Shown here: piece after piece, positions 34,200-47,200 of the stretch
How positions within the stretch are numbered: the first letter of the stretch is position 1
Layout: every line of letters begins with the position of its first letter
NCBI RefSeq assembly: GCF_000344805.1
Contig: NC_020453.1
Span: forward strand, 7,349,001 to 7,413,000
From: Bradyrhizobium oligotrophicum S58
GTDB lineage: Bacteria; Pseudomonadota; Alphaproteobacteria; Rhizobiales; Xanthobacteraceae
Direction of reading: 5' to 3'
DNA: 64,000 bases
Program-made: the position numbers and the translations under genes
Notes under the pieces: model-generated
Told to the model about the DNA's origin: nothing
Seen by the model: only the letters and a program-made list of their open reading frames with translations
Databases searched by the model: none

Positions 34200-34617
34200 C
34201 GGAAGTCTCCGTGGGGTTGCAGTCGGATTGCGAGCCCTCGATGCGGATCATCATCAGTTGGGAGGATGAGAACCCATCATGCTTCAACTATCAGTCGGAC
34301 AATTGATCCATTCTGCGGCACGACCCGCGCGGGCATTGCGGACGATCGACGGCCCACAAAGCTCGCCGCATCATCGCGATCGGTGGCTTGCATTGGAGAG
34401 ACAATCGGCACGACGTCTCGGCGAATCTCTTTCGTGGAAAAATCTCGCGGATGTTCGGTGATCGAGCGGAGCTTAGTGTGAGCCGTCGCAAAGCCGCATT
34501 TCAGACACGCGCTGCAATACATGTCATGGGTCAGTCATCGTCAGCCGGTACGTTATTAGTGACGAGACCTTCGCGGCCGCGTGTTCCGAAAGGTCAGCCT
34601 GGGGCGGGCGTTTCAGA
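34200..34617. promoter_or_regulatory. 418-base divergent control region
   Basis: No gene is supported here. It separates the leftward PstS-like gene from a rightward ECF sigma gene. The right part contains the PHO box at 34521-34538. On the side of the PstS-like gene there is a moderately AT-rich stretch (34280-34312) but no second PHO box, so that gene may instead depend on one of the ECF sigma factors. Confidence 0.5.
34521..34538 (+). promoter_or_regulatory. PHO box upstream of the second ECF sigma gene
   Basis: ATGTCATGGGTCAGTCAT matches CTGTCAT-N4-CTGTCAT at 12 of 14 repeat positions with exact spacing. Ten bases later comes TACGTT, where a -10 is expected. The sigma gene start is 79 bases beyond the box, almost the same distance as at the other sigma gene. 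Strong candidate PhoB activation site. Confidence 0.72.
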
Positions 34618-35214
34618 ATGCGGGATTCGGGCCGAGCGGCGTTGCTGAGCGCGCTGATCGATGGCTATGACGAACTTAAACGGCGACTCGCGCGCCGATT
34701 GGGTTCGACCGAGCTGGCGGCCGAAGCGCTTCAAGACACGTTCCTGCGCCTGGAGTGCGGCAACGACGTTGGCGCCGTCCAAAGTCCGCGCGCCTATCTG
34801 TTCCGGACTGCGCTCAATCTCGCAACCAATCGGCGCGTCGCCGAGAACCGCAGGCTTACGACATCGGAGATCGATGCACTGCTGGAAATCCCCGACGACT
34901 CGCCCGATCCCGCCCGCATCGCCGAGTCACGCTCCGAGATCGCCGCACTGGGCCGCGTCATGCTGCAACTCTCCGCGCGTCAGCGCGACATCATCTTCGC
35001 CACCTTCGTCGACGAGCTGCCGGTGCAAGAGATCGCCCGACGTCATCGCGTTTCCGTGCGGAGGATCCAGGTCGAGTTGCGCGAGGCGCTGCTCCATTGC
35101 GCCGGCCAGCTCGAGCGCTCGCTGGAGCGGCGGCTGCCGTCTCGGACAGACGCTCGCTTGTCGCGCTGCCCTCCGGGGCGATCCTGGACTCCGGCGCTGA
35201 AGGACACCGGTTAG
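34618..35214 (+). CDS. ECF sigma factor, paralogue of the FecI-like factor
   Basis: 198 residues. Region 2 (RAYLFRTALNLATNRRVAENRR) and region 4 (LSARQRDIIFATFVDELPVQEIARRHRVSVRRIQVELREALLH) are intact. It has no FecR gene of its own and stands alone, convergent with the giant TpsA gene 45 bases away. A PHO box lies upstream. The last about 30 residues are Arg/Pro-rich and not part of the fold. It may share the FecR at 29307 or respond to the STN protein at 49634. Confidence 0.88.
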   Translation: MRDSGRAALLSALIDGYDELKRRLARRLGSTELAAEALQDTFLRLECGNDVGAVQSPRAYLFRTALNLATNRRVAENRRLTTSEIDALLEIPDDSPDPARIAESRSEIAALGRVMLQLSARQRDIIFATFVDELPVQEIARRHRVSVRRIQVELREALLHCAGQLERSLERRLPSRTDARLSRCPPGRSWTPALKDTG

Positions 35215-35221
35215 TCAGGGA

Positions 35222-35245
35222 GCTCCGCGCTCATTGGCGCGGAGC
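35222..35245 (+). terminator. hairpin between convergent sigma and TpsA genes
   Basis: A perfect 9-base stem (35222-35230 with 35237-35245), 6-base loop, fills most of the 45-base gap between two converging stop codons. No T run, but symmetrical, so it may slow transcription from both sides. Confidence 0.5.
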
Positions 35246-35259
35246 CCGACGTCCGCTGC

Positions 35260-38200
35260 TCACGGCCGCGACCGACAGTCCGCAGCACCTTCCTTGCAGG
35301 CCTCAGATCCGGAGGCGCTTTGAGGTGCCGTCGCGCCGTTACCATTCCCACCGCTCTGGCTCGTTCCATTGCGAGCAGGCGTGTCGCCGCCGCCTCCCTG
35401 GCCGCCGCCATAGCCGAGCACTTCGACGATGATCACCGACGCTCGCCCGTCCGCGGACGGCTGCTGCGACGGGGCGAGCTTCTGCGGCGCGGCAGCCGTG
35501 TTGTTGCCGAGCGTCAGCGCCGCCACCGGCGGTGGCGCGACGGTCGGAAGGCCCGTCGCCGAGCCCTGCACGTTGATGTTGAAGGCGTTGAGGATATGCG
35601 CCGCTCCAAGGCTGAGATTGCCGGCGACGCGAATGCCGGCCGAGCCCGCGTCGATCGTGCCGGTCGGCGCGTACAGGTTGACATCGCTCTTGCTCGGGTC
35701 CTGTCCCTTCAACGTGATGAGCGCCGCGATGCCAGCGCCGGTCACCAGCCCCGTCGGATTGAGGTAGCAATAGCCGTTGGCGTCGCAGATGGTCTGCTGC
35801 GGCGGACTGGCCGCATAGGTCTTCGAGCCCTGCCCGGCGTTGATGTCGCCATTGGCGGAGAACAGGTCGATGTCGCCGCCCTGCATGGTCATGACCCGGC
35901 TCTGCGCGAGCTGGATCGTGCCGTCGCTGTAGCCCCGGATCGTCCCGCCGGCGAGCGTGAGAATTCCTTCCTGGATGGGCGACAACAGATCCTGTCCATT
36001 GCGGCCGACATTGATGTTGCCGCCCGGCATCAGGATGCTGATGTCGCTGCCCATCTGTGTCTCGAGCACAGAGCCGCCGAGCGAGATCGTGCCGGTGACG
36101 ATGCGATTGGCAGCACCGTTGACGCCATTGCCGGGCCGGTTGTCGGTATAGCCGAGCGCCGCCGGGAACAGCGTCGAGATCGCGGCATAGGCGCGGCCAT
36201 ACTCTCCACTATAGATGCTGCCGGGATCGTTTCGGTCCTTGCCGACCCGGATGAGGAAGTCGTTGAAGCTGCGGTTGATCGCAAGCTTCTCGCGCAAGGT
36301 AGGTGTATCCTGCCCGGCAGCGATCGTGGCGAACCTCGCGCTCGCTGCATCCTTGCTGATTCCGAGGACCCCGGCGACTTCGGCCAGGAAATCGAAGCCG
36401 ACATCAGGCGCCGTCGGCGCGATATAGTTGTTGATGAACGCGACGTAGTCGGCGCGCGCACCGGTGCCGAAATAGCCGCTCAGAGCCTGATCGACCAGGC
36501 TGTGCTGCCTGTCGACGGCAAGCGCATTGAAGTCGCTCCAAGCCTTGGCGCGGCTGCCAGCGTCCCACGACTTAGCCGGATCCAGCCCATCGTTGAGCTT
36601 GGCGGCGATCAGCCGCAACAGATCGATCCCGCTGGTGCCCGATCGGGCCGGGTCGACATATTCGGCGATCACCGCTGCGTAGTCGACGCGCTGCGGCTTG
36701 ACGCCGGCCATCACATAGATGTCGGCGCTCTGGTTCGGCAGGTATTTGACCAGCTTTCCCGAAAGAGAAGCATCCGTATTGGTGCCGTAGTTGATGCCGT
36801 TGCCCGCCGCAACGATACCCGCGTAACCGTTCTGGCTTTGACGGAGCGGACCGATGTTGCGCCCGGCCTGGATCAGCCACGAGCCGGGACCGTAGAGGAC
36901 ATAGGAGCCGCCGATGATCGAGTTTCCCGCCACCAGCGATGTGACGTCGCTGACATTGTTGTTCTGGAAGGTGATGGTCGCAAGTCCGGCATTGGTCTCC
37001 GGGACGCCATCGATTGCAGAGGAGAGAGCTTTCTCTGATACGATGTTGTTACCCGCTGTCATGTCGGCCGGCTTGATCAGCGTGATGTTGCCCGCCATCG
37101 TGATATCCTGTCCCGCGGCGATGACCACCGGCACCGGATCATTGGCGTGTAGCGCCTGGGTCAGATCAGCAAAGGTCTGCCCGAGCGGATTGATGAAGCT
37201 TTGAGCGGTGGCGGCACCATGCACATATCTGCTCGACGCTCCGGTCGCCAGATCCAGCATGGAGATCCCTGAGCTGGTACCGATATTGATCGACTGCGCC
37301 GCCATCAACGACAGCGTTCCCAAAGCCGCCCCGGCGGAGCTCGGGATCGGGACGATGTTGATCACCTGCCCCGCGGCGGCACCAATCATGATGGATCCAT
37401 TCAAAGCCGTAACGTCGAGGGTGGCGGGGTAAACGCCGATGACAGAGGTGCCCGTGACGGCAGTCACGGTGCCGGTGGTGGCATTTCCTCCCTTCGCCAC
37501 AACCGGGAGGGCGGTCGCGGTTGCGATCGTGACGTCGCCAGAAACAGCGGTCAAGGAAACCCCGCTCTGGGCTCCGTAGCTGGTGAATGGCGAGCCCATC
37601 CAGGTGGACGACGTGGTGGGCGTCGTTCCGCCCGGCATGATGATGGATGGCACGGAGTACACGGCGAGCTGAGCCGGATCGTAGACGGACAAGAGATTGA
37701 TGCTGCCGCCCGCCGTCGCGCTGATGAAGCCGTTCTGCACGCCGAGGATCATGTCCAGCGGTTTTGAGGTCGGCGACGTATTGGCCGACTTGGCGGTCGC
37801 GTTGGAATTTCCGGTGACCAGCGTCGCCGACAGCGACGAATTGGGATCCGCGCTGATCGTGCCGGCGGCGTTGATCCGGCCACTGCCGAGACCGACCAGG
37901 AAGTCGCTGCTCAGAAGATTGCCGCCGGCCTGCACCAGCAGATTGCCACCGCCATAGGTGATCATGTGCGCGGGATCGCTGGCGGTGAGGCCGCCTGCGA
38001 CGATCAGTGTCTCCGGAAGTGAGACCCCGATCTGCTTGATGTCGCTGCCCGCCACCAGGGACGCATTGCCGCCACCGAGCGCGCCGATGCCCTGGTAGAA
38101 CGATGCGTAGTTGATCCAGGCCGCGGTCTGGCAGCTGGCAAGGAAGGTGCAATTGGCGAATGGCGTCGCCGTCCCGTTGCTCCAGCCGCCATGAAAGTAC

Positions 38201-41200
38201 CAATTGTTCCACAGCTGCATCATGGACTGATAGGCCTTTCCGGACTGTGATCCCGAAGCGTCGTCGACCGGCGTCTCGACACCAACAATCGACTGACCAG
38301 CGGTGATCGACACCGAACCGCCACCAGCCGCCCAGGTCGGCGTGTTCAAGAATCCGTTGATACAGGTAGGCCCCCCGCAATTGTCGCCGAGTGGGACCGC
38401 CAGAGCGGTGAAATCAGCGGGCGTGGATGTCGCCGCGCCCGCAGTATAGACGGCGCCCGGCGCGGACTTGTCGAGGAGCTGGAAGTTGCCGGCAGCCGCA
38501 ATGGTGATGCTTCCCGTCCCCGTGCGCACAAGCGTCGGAACCATGGACGGCTTGAAGGTCGTTGCTGTCGTGGTTCCCGTCGGCGTCGTGACCAAAGCGG
38601 AATTCACGTGACCGTCAACGTTGACGTTGCCCGTCCGGGTTCCCGTGAGCGCCGACACAGGCGTGACCGCGTATGGGTTCGCCGTCGTGTCGCGATTGGA
38701 GGTGAACGCCGCGCCCGCGACCAGGTTGATCGAGAACGAACCGTTGTTGACACCTTGGACCCGCGACATCAGATCCGCTGCGGCCGTCGTATTGTAATCG
38801 GCCACTTTGCCCGACAGCGCCGGGTTGTTGGCGATCAGGTCAGCCACGGCGACGGATCCGCCGAAGTAATCCCGTGTCTCGTAGAAGCCATCGCTGATGG
38901 TGGCCTTGACGGCGACGTCGTTGACCGCACGCACGGTCAGGACACCGGGTTCCCCAGCGGCCGTTCGATAGGCCAGGGGCGTATTGGCCGTGGCGACGAG
39001 CTGCCCGGTGTAGTTCGTGTAGTTCGCGAGAAGCTTGCCGGCAACGTCCGTGATAACGGTATTCGGGGCGACCGACGCGCCGTTCACGGCAGTGAATGCC
39101 GTGGCGTTGGTCAAGCCCTTCACGCCGCCGAGATTCCAGTTGCTGGCGACGGTGACGTTGCCGGCATTGATCGACGATGACGGGTTCGACAGCACAATCT
39201 CGGGACGCACGTGCAGGATGGCGCCGAGCCCGCTGGCGAAATCGAACGCGTCGCCGTCTCCCGCGCCGACTGAGCCGGCGAGCGACTTCTGCACGAAGCC
39301 CGCCAGGGTGCTCTGATAGAAAGTGACGTGATCGGCGTTCGCGGTGGTCGGCACGAAGATGCCGATGCTCTGGGCGATATTGGTCGTCTGCGACAGCGAA
39401 TAGGATTGCTGGACCGTATATTTGGCGGTCAGGGCGACACCGTTCGCCGTCACGGTCGGAGCAGTGGCGTAGGTCGTATTCGGATTGGTGGGAACGAGGC
39501 CGGCGATGAGCAGGTTGGCGGTCACAGTTGCCGCCGTCGTGCCTCCCGTCACCGTCAGCGTGACCGGGCTGGTATAGCCGATAGCGGCGGCGTTGCTCAC
39601 GGTGACCGCAGAGACGGCACCCGCACTGACCGTCACCCCGGTGACGACCAGCCCGCTTCCTCCGGTGCCGCCCGTCAATGTCACGACGACCGGATTGAGT
39701 GTCATGGCAGCGTCAGAGTAACAGGTGAATGTCGCACCGCCGCCTTTGCAGTTGTTTCGCGTTGCTGTGCCGAAGCCCGACCCGCGGCTGGCCGTTGGCA
39801 CCGTCAGCGCTCCGGTCTGGGTGGTCATGATCGCCGCGGCCACGCCGCTCGCACCGCCGACCAGGATGGTCGGGACCGCCGTATAAGTCGTCGTCGTGCT
39901 GTAGCTGATAGTATCGCCGGCGATCACCGTGCCGGCGACTCGCGTGCCGGTGCCGTCGAACCAGCCGGCCGGATCGATGATGCCATCGAAATGCTTGCCG
40001 GCGGTGGTGCCGTCCATGGTGCTCCAGGTCGCATACGCGTTCAGCGCCAGACCGCCGCCGGATGTCGATCCGTTGGTGACGACATTGCCCTTGAAGCGCA
40101 CATTCACCGTGGAGTCGCTGAGCAGTGGCGCGCGCACGATGACCTGACCTGCAGGAGCCGTCGGGCCGCCGCTGACGTCGAGCAGTGCGCCGGCATCGAC
40201 CTTGATCCAGCCGGAATTGGCGCTCGTCACGAGCTGGAACCCATAGGTGGGGTCATAAGCGCCTGCCGTTGGCGTTCCGGTCGTGGCGAGGGTGATGGTG
40301 CCGCCATTGGGATTGGTGGCGCCATTGTCGACGGACGAATAGCGGCCGAAGGTAGGATCATCCTTGGTGACCGCGTTCGCCAGCAGCCGTGCCGTCGATT
40401 GGATCCACACGCCACAGGAGGTCGTGCAGCTCGACGAGGACGGCAACGTGCCCGTCCCGAACAGCGAGATCTGGCCGCCGCTGAGGTCGCGCGCGTCGAT
40501 GGTGCCGCCAATATTGACGCTACCGCCATTGGCGGTGAGCTGGACATTTCGCGACGTGAGGACAGCACCTGCCGGAAGCTCGATGTTGCCGGTCTGCAAG
40601 GTGACCGTGAAGCTGCCGGAGAAATTCGGCTTCGTCCCGTCGAGCGGCAGCGAGCCGCTCAGATTGCTCGCGAGCAGGCTGAAATTGCCGCCGAGATCGT
40701 TGAACCGCGCCGCGCCACTCAGCGTGCCGGCCAGCGTAGCCGTGCCGATCGTGCCATTGTTGCCGGTCTGGATCGCGAGCGAGCCCGCATAGCCAGCGTA
40801 GGGATTGGAGACGTCGATGCCCGCGCCGACGATGCTGACATTGCCGAGGCTGGATATCAGCTGCACGCTGCCAGCCGGCGCATCCATGAACTGATCGTTC
40901 ACCGGCAGGCGCACGCCCTGGGCGTTGATCGCAGCGCCGGAGGTGAGAACGACGTCACCCGTCGCGGCGGTCAGGTTGACCTTGCCGCCGGCGGCATCGA
41001 TCTGCACGCCGTTGCGGGCCGTGACCGATGCGCCGTTCAGCGCCAGCGTGCCGCTGATGCTGTTGTCGCCGACGAATACGCCCGTGCCATTTCCCTGCGC
41101 CACGAGATTGCCGCGCGCCGTCACCGTCTGGTTCGCGCCGGCTTTCACCACGACATCCGGCGCCGACAGAGTGAGATCCGAGCCGCCCCAGATCGAGATG

Positions 41201-44200
41201 GTCGGCGTGCTGGTGTAGCCGGTGCCGCCGTTGGTCAAGGTCAGCCCGTTGATGCCCGAGCCGCCGAGCGTGGCAGTCGCTGTCGCGCCGCTGCCGCCGC
41301 CTCCGGTGATGGTGACGAGCGGCGCGCTCGTGTAGCCGGTGCCGCCATTGGCGACGGTCAGTGCGTTCAGCGTGGCCACAGCCTGCGCCGAAGCACCGGA
41401 GCCACCGCCACCGGAAATCGTGACCGTCGGAACGCCGGTGTAGCCCGTACCGCCGCTGACGTTCACGCCGACGACGCCGAACTGCGGTTGCAGTCCGACG
41501 GTGGGCGAGGCGGTCGTGCCGATGGCCGCGCCAGTGCCCGAGCCCGCGGTCACCGTCACTGTCAGATTGGCGAGGACCCCGCTGAAGCCGGAACCGCCCG
41601 AGATGATGTTGATGCCGACAATGGCGCCGGTGGAGCTGGCGACGGCCGTTCCAGTGGCGGTGGCTCCGGTGACCGAGTCCTTGATGGTGACAAGATCACC
41701 GGTGCGATAGCCTGATCCGCTGCCAGTCGTCGACACGTTGAATGATACGATGCCAAGCAGTGCTGTGCCGGTCGCACTCGTGCCACCGGTGCCGGAGATC
41801 GTCACGGTCGGCACGCTGGTGTAGCCCGTGCCGGCACTCTTGATCGACACAGAGCTAAGGTTGAACTTGGCCGTCGCGGTGGCGGCGGCCGTATCGAGGC
41901 TGCCTGTTCCGGTGAAGGTGATGCTCTCGGCCGCGTTCCAGTTGACCTTGCTGAATCCACCGAAGCTCTTGGCGCCGGCGTCCGCGGTGATGACCTTCGC
42001 GGCATTGAGGTTGAGCGTGCCGCCCGCGCCTGCGACGACGGCCGGATCAGCGCTGACGCCGGACGCGCCGCGGCTGTTGACAAGGGTGATGTTGGTGGCC
42101 GCGATAGTGGCGCAGTACGCCGAGCAATCCGTGGCCCCTGTCCCGGTTGTGTTGCTGCCGATGCTGTAGAAGCCGGACCCGTCGAATGTCAGCGTACCTA
42201 TCGGATTGGCAGCGTCGCCAAGCGTAAGGGCCGTCTGGTCGTAGAAGTCGAAGCCGCTGTTGCTGCGCAACGTCACCGACGAAGCACCGGCAAACAGGCT
42301 GTTGAACTGACCCGGGGTCAGGTTGAGGCCGCTGGCTGGCAGACCCTCGGGGCCGAAATTGAACGTGTTCGCGGCGATCGACAGATTGGGCGCCTTGAGC
42401 GTGACGCCGGTGGTCGATACGCCGCCTCCGCCCGAGAAGTCCGGGGCGAACGCGCCGGAGCCGCTGGTGTCGATCATCAGCGAATTGCCGGCCGTGATCA
42501 CGACACCGGCGCCGGCAACGAGTTGCGCAGTTCCAACAGCCGTGCCGATGGTGAAGGTCCCGGTGCCGGTGGCGCCGCTGCGGGTGACGGACACCATGCT
42601 GCCGTTCGAAACCCGCAACAGCGCGCCGTCGCCGCTCAGCGTGATGTTGCGGCTGGTGCCCGAGACAGCTCCCCTGGTGCTCACGACGCTGCCGGTGTCG
42701 ACCGTGAGTCCTCGGGCGCCGCCTGCCTGGGTGACCAGGATCAGCTCCGGACCACTGAGCGGATGCTGTGCATCGGACGCGACCTCGAGGTTTGTTGCGA
42801 TTGCCGTGATCGCGCCCGGCGAGGTGACGGACGCGGTGCCGCCGATCAGCACGCTGCCTGCGCCGAAATTGCTGATCTGATCGGCATCGAGGAACAGGTA
42901 ATTGCTGAACGCCGTGCTGGCGGTGAAACTGCCATTGGCGGCGACGGTCCCGAACTGACCCAGCCGATCGCTGGCGACGACGGCAATGTTTGCGGCGGCA
43001 ATGTCGACCTGCCCGGTCGCTCCCTGGATCGCCGGCGCGAGATCGCTGCTGCCCGCGGCAAAACTGTTCTTGCCGCCGAGGCTCAGCTGGCTGGTCGCGC
43101 CGATCACGAGCAGCCCACCATCGACCGGCAACGCCGTCGGGGCCAGACCGTTGTTTGCCGCGTAGCTCGAGAAATAGCTGGTGCCGCTCGTGATGTTGAT
43201 CTTGGAGTATTGCCCCCACACCGCCTGCGATTGCAGCTGGAACAGCGCCGTCTGCGAGGAGCGGCTGCCGGTGATCGCATTGCCGAAAGAGCCGGTCACA
43301 TAGACCGAGCCGTCGGCGCCGGTGAAGCTGCCGGCCGAACTTGCGGTGCTGGTCGCGTACTGGACCACGCGGTAGGCGCCGGGCAAGGTCGCATACATGC
43401 CGGGAAGCAGCACGTAGGTGCCGGCGGCGATCCCGTTGCCGCCGCTCAAGGTGACGGAGGTCCCCGGCGCGATCCCCGCGGCATTGTTCATGGCAGAAGC
43501 AGGGAAGCTCGACAGCTTACTTCCGCTTGTGACGAGACCGGCGGACGTGACGCTCTTCCCGGAATAATAAGGATAGGTCGCAAAGACCGGGTCATAGGCG
43601 GCCACCTGGGCCTCGTAGGCCGGCACCAGCGCGTAGACTTGGCGCCCGTCGGCGTATGTTGACGAATAATTGGTGGAGGTGCCGCTCGATGTGACCGTCG
43701 AAACCTGCTGATAGTTGAGCAGGACGTTTCGGGTCCCGCCGGTACCCGGGACATATTCGACCGCATACACGTCGCCGCCGCCGCTGGCATCGATGCTGCC
43801 GCCCAGCTTGACCGAGGAGCCGAAGACGCTGATCGATTTTGCCGGCGCTGCGGTTTGTTGCGTGACGGGATTGCTGCTGGTGGTCGTCGCATTCGCGTTC
43901 AGATTGAGGCCGTAGTACCAGGTTGCGCCGTCGACCGTATAGCCGTAGGGGATGTCGAACCCGCCGGTCGAGACGGCGGTCAGACCGCCGGCCCCGAGCG
44001 TCACCGATTGGGTCTGCACCAACGCCCCCGAATAGGTCGTGGCCGACGAGGCTACGACCGACCGGGTCACCGCCAGCGGCATGTCGGCGGCCGAGCGCAG
44101 GCCGATGACGACGTTGCCGAGCGGCGCCCACAGCGTGCCGTCCTGCTCGATGTTCTGGGCGTCGAGCACCAGCGTTCCGCCGGCCGACAGCGGGGCGGTC

Positions 44201-47200
44201 GGCGAGCTACCAGCATATTGCTTGATGGTGAGTGTCGGCGAGGAATCGCTGACGCTCATCGTCGACATCAGCAGATAGGCGGTGTTCGTGGCCGGAAAGA
44301 CTTCGGACGCGGTGATGGTGAGCCGGCCGGGCGTGACAAAATAGCCGCCGAGCGAGGTGCCCGTCGGCGTGACGGTTTCGCTGCCATAGCGGCCGGGCAG
44401 CAGCCGCACCGCGCCGGCCGTGGTCAGCGCGGCATTGGCAACGTTCACGAGGGACAAATCACCTTGGAGATCGATCCATTGCGTGACAAAGCGTCCATGG
44501 GATACTCCGTCGGAGCCGATAGAGAGCGTGCCATCCGCCATGTTCTTCGCTGCCGGCGGCGATATGGCCTGCTCGAGGCTCGTCCCCGCGAGGCGGATAT
44601 AGCCGGCATCGAGCGTCACGGTGGCGCCGCCGACGCTCGCCGGCGTGTTCGCCAGATTGGCCAGCGTGGCGCCGGCCGGCAGGATGGTGAGGAGGTTGCT
44701 GCCGCTGTGAAGCACCAGCGATCCGGGCACCCTGATCTCCGTCGACCCGGCGAAGCCGATCGTGGCTGCCTTCGGCGAACCTTGCAGGTATCCGCCCGCT
44801 GCCAGCGTCACGGAACCGAGCCCACTATTGTTGATCATGTCGGCGGTCAGTGTGACCGTCGTGGCGGACGTCGCCAGGCCGCTCTGCGCAATCAGAATGC
44901 CGGACCTGATCCCGATCACCGATTGCGTATCGGTGTTGTAGACTGCGGTGGCGAAGACCGAGCTATAGGGCGCAAGCGTCCCCGGCAGGACAAAATCACC
45001 AAGCGAGAGTGATCCGCCTGCGGCCAGGGGGGCGCCCCCCGCCGCGGACAAGGTGCCGCCGAGATAGGCCGTGAAGGCGCCAACCTGCAGCGTGCCGCCA
45101 TTGCTCCAGACAGCCTGGGTCTGGACCTTGCGCCCCATGGGCACTTCGATCACCCCCGCCGCACCGGCGATGTTGATCGTGGCGCCTGGCTGCACCTCGA
45201 CCGTGTTGTTGCTGAGCAGGGTGACGGTGCCGCCATCATAGACCGTGCCGGTCGCATAGCGGGTCACCGTCGGATCGGGCACGAACACGCCGCTCACGTC
45301 GAGCATGCTGCCGGCCGCGAGGGTCAGATTGCCGAAGCTCGCGAGATTGACGGTCCCGCCTTGCGCCCGGACGCTGCCGGCCACGACCACGGAAGATTTG
45401 TTCGATACCATGGTGACCGTGGCGCCCGCCCCGGCGGCCACGCTGCCTTTGAAGCTGACCGCCTGATCGGCGACGATACTGACCGTCGCGCCTGGATCGG
45501 CCGTGATCGTCGCCCCCGCGCCGACAGTGACGCCGCCGGTCACGTTCGCCAATCCGGACTGCGACAGATCGATGCCGGATTGCGTGAGCGACAGATTGAG
45601 CGGTTTGCGCAGGCCATCGATCACGGCGCCGGCCTGGGCGAGCTCGCGCGCCTTTGCAGCGTTGGTTGCGATCCCTGTGAACGATCCAGGAGCCGGAGCA
45701 AGCAGATTGGTCTGCTTCAGCGTCAGCGCGGTGTTGGCGGCGACGTTGGCTTCCGCCAGTCCGATCAGCGCATAGCTGCCGAACCCGCTATTGTTGAAGA
45801 AGGAGGTCGGCAGATTGATCTGGCCGACGCCGCTGCTCTGGGTCTCACCCGGCGTGTAGGAGACGGCGCCGATGCCGCCGACCTGGATATAGGGGGCCTG
45901 CAAGGTAAATGTGCCGCCGCCGGCGAAGCCTTGGGCGTGGATACTCCCCTCGAGATAGGTGTTGGCGCGGTCGGCGAACGGCAGGACTTGAATGCCACCT
46001 GCGCCATTGTCAGTGAAGGTATAAAATCCGGTACCGGCAGTAACCAGGACGTTGTTGAGATTGTCCAGGATGTTGGTCGCTGCGACCGCATAGCTCGGCA
46101 CGACGAATGACGACACCCCCGCATAGGTCTTCAACGCGACGCTGCCGCCCTTGCCGAGCGGAAGACGGTCTGCGCCGTTCTTCAACGACCCGTTGCGGTC
46201 GACATAGCCGCCGCTCGACGCATCGATCACACTGCCCTGTGCCAGCCTGATGCTGCGCGTGGTGTCGGTGACAGAGGTGAGGATCGTGTTGCCAGGGCTT
46301 GTGCTAAAATCCTTTCCCGATGTCGTTGTCCCCGAGGAAATCAGCGAGCCTGGGGTGTAGACGCTGCTCGCGATCGTGTTGATCGCAACCGAACCGGCAT
46401 CGACATAGGCCGAGCCCAGCAGCGAGCCGTTGTCGACGCCGCTATCGTTGATCCACAGCCCGCTGACATCGAGCCGACCCGTGACGAGGAGATCCTGAAG
46501 CGCAACCGATTGCGAGATCCCGTTTGCGAGTGTCCAGCCGGTCAGGGTGATGCTGCCGCTGCGCGCCGTGATGGTGCCGTCGATCCGCTCGACATTTCCG
46601 AGGGTGACGCTGCCGCCCGGCAGTACCGTGAGCGCGGCATCCGCGGTCATCTGCAGCATGGCATTGCCACCGGTGTCGATGCTGACGCTGCCGAAGGCCG
46701 AGGATGTCAGGAGATCGCTGAACACCGGGAATGCCAGCGTGCCGTCGGCAAGCCGGACCAGCGTCGGTGACCAGGATGCTCCGAGCTTGAAAGTCGACAG
46801 GCCGAACGGATCCAGGCCGGCTTCGGCCCCGGATTCGAGCAGCACCGTGTAGGTCGTGCTGTTGGTGCCGGACAGCGCCACGCTGAGGCCGGCGCCCATC
46901 GGCATCGCTTCGAGACCGGCGCGCTGGCGCTCGCCGGCAACGATCGCGGATGCGAACGATCCCTCCAGGATCGGCGCGGCCGAGGTGAAGCTGGCGGAGC
47001 CGGCGCTGCGGCCGGAGATGTAGCCCGGATCGTAGTAGCCGCCCGCCAGCAGGCTGGCGTAGGTTTCGCTCACGCCCCAGCGCACATGATCGACGGTGAA
47101 GCCACCGAGAATGCCGTAGCTGAGATCGGATGGCGCGCTGCCGATGTTGTAGACGCGGCCGTTGGAGCCGACCACGCGCGTCGTGCCGACGAACCCCGGG

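Noticed and set aside
34388..34648. 86-codon frame in the control region before the second ECF gene
   Set aside because: No ribosome site or domain, overlaps the PHO box and the sigma gene start.
39328..41715. 795-codon rightward frame inside the TpsA gene
   Set aside because: Antisense shadow with Arg/Gly/Ala/Asp bias and no recognisable domain. Other long rightward frames in 32571-49524 were rejected for the same reason.
41180..41855. CRISPR-like spaced repeats
   Set aside because: The repeats are in frame, vary in sequence and spacing, and encode a protein motif; there are no uniform spacers or cas genes.
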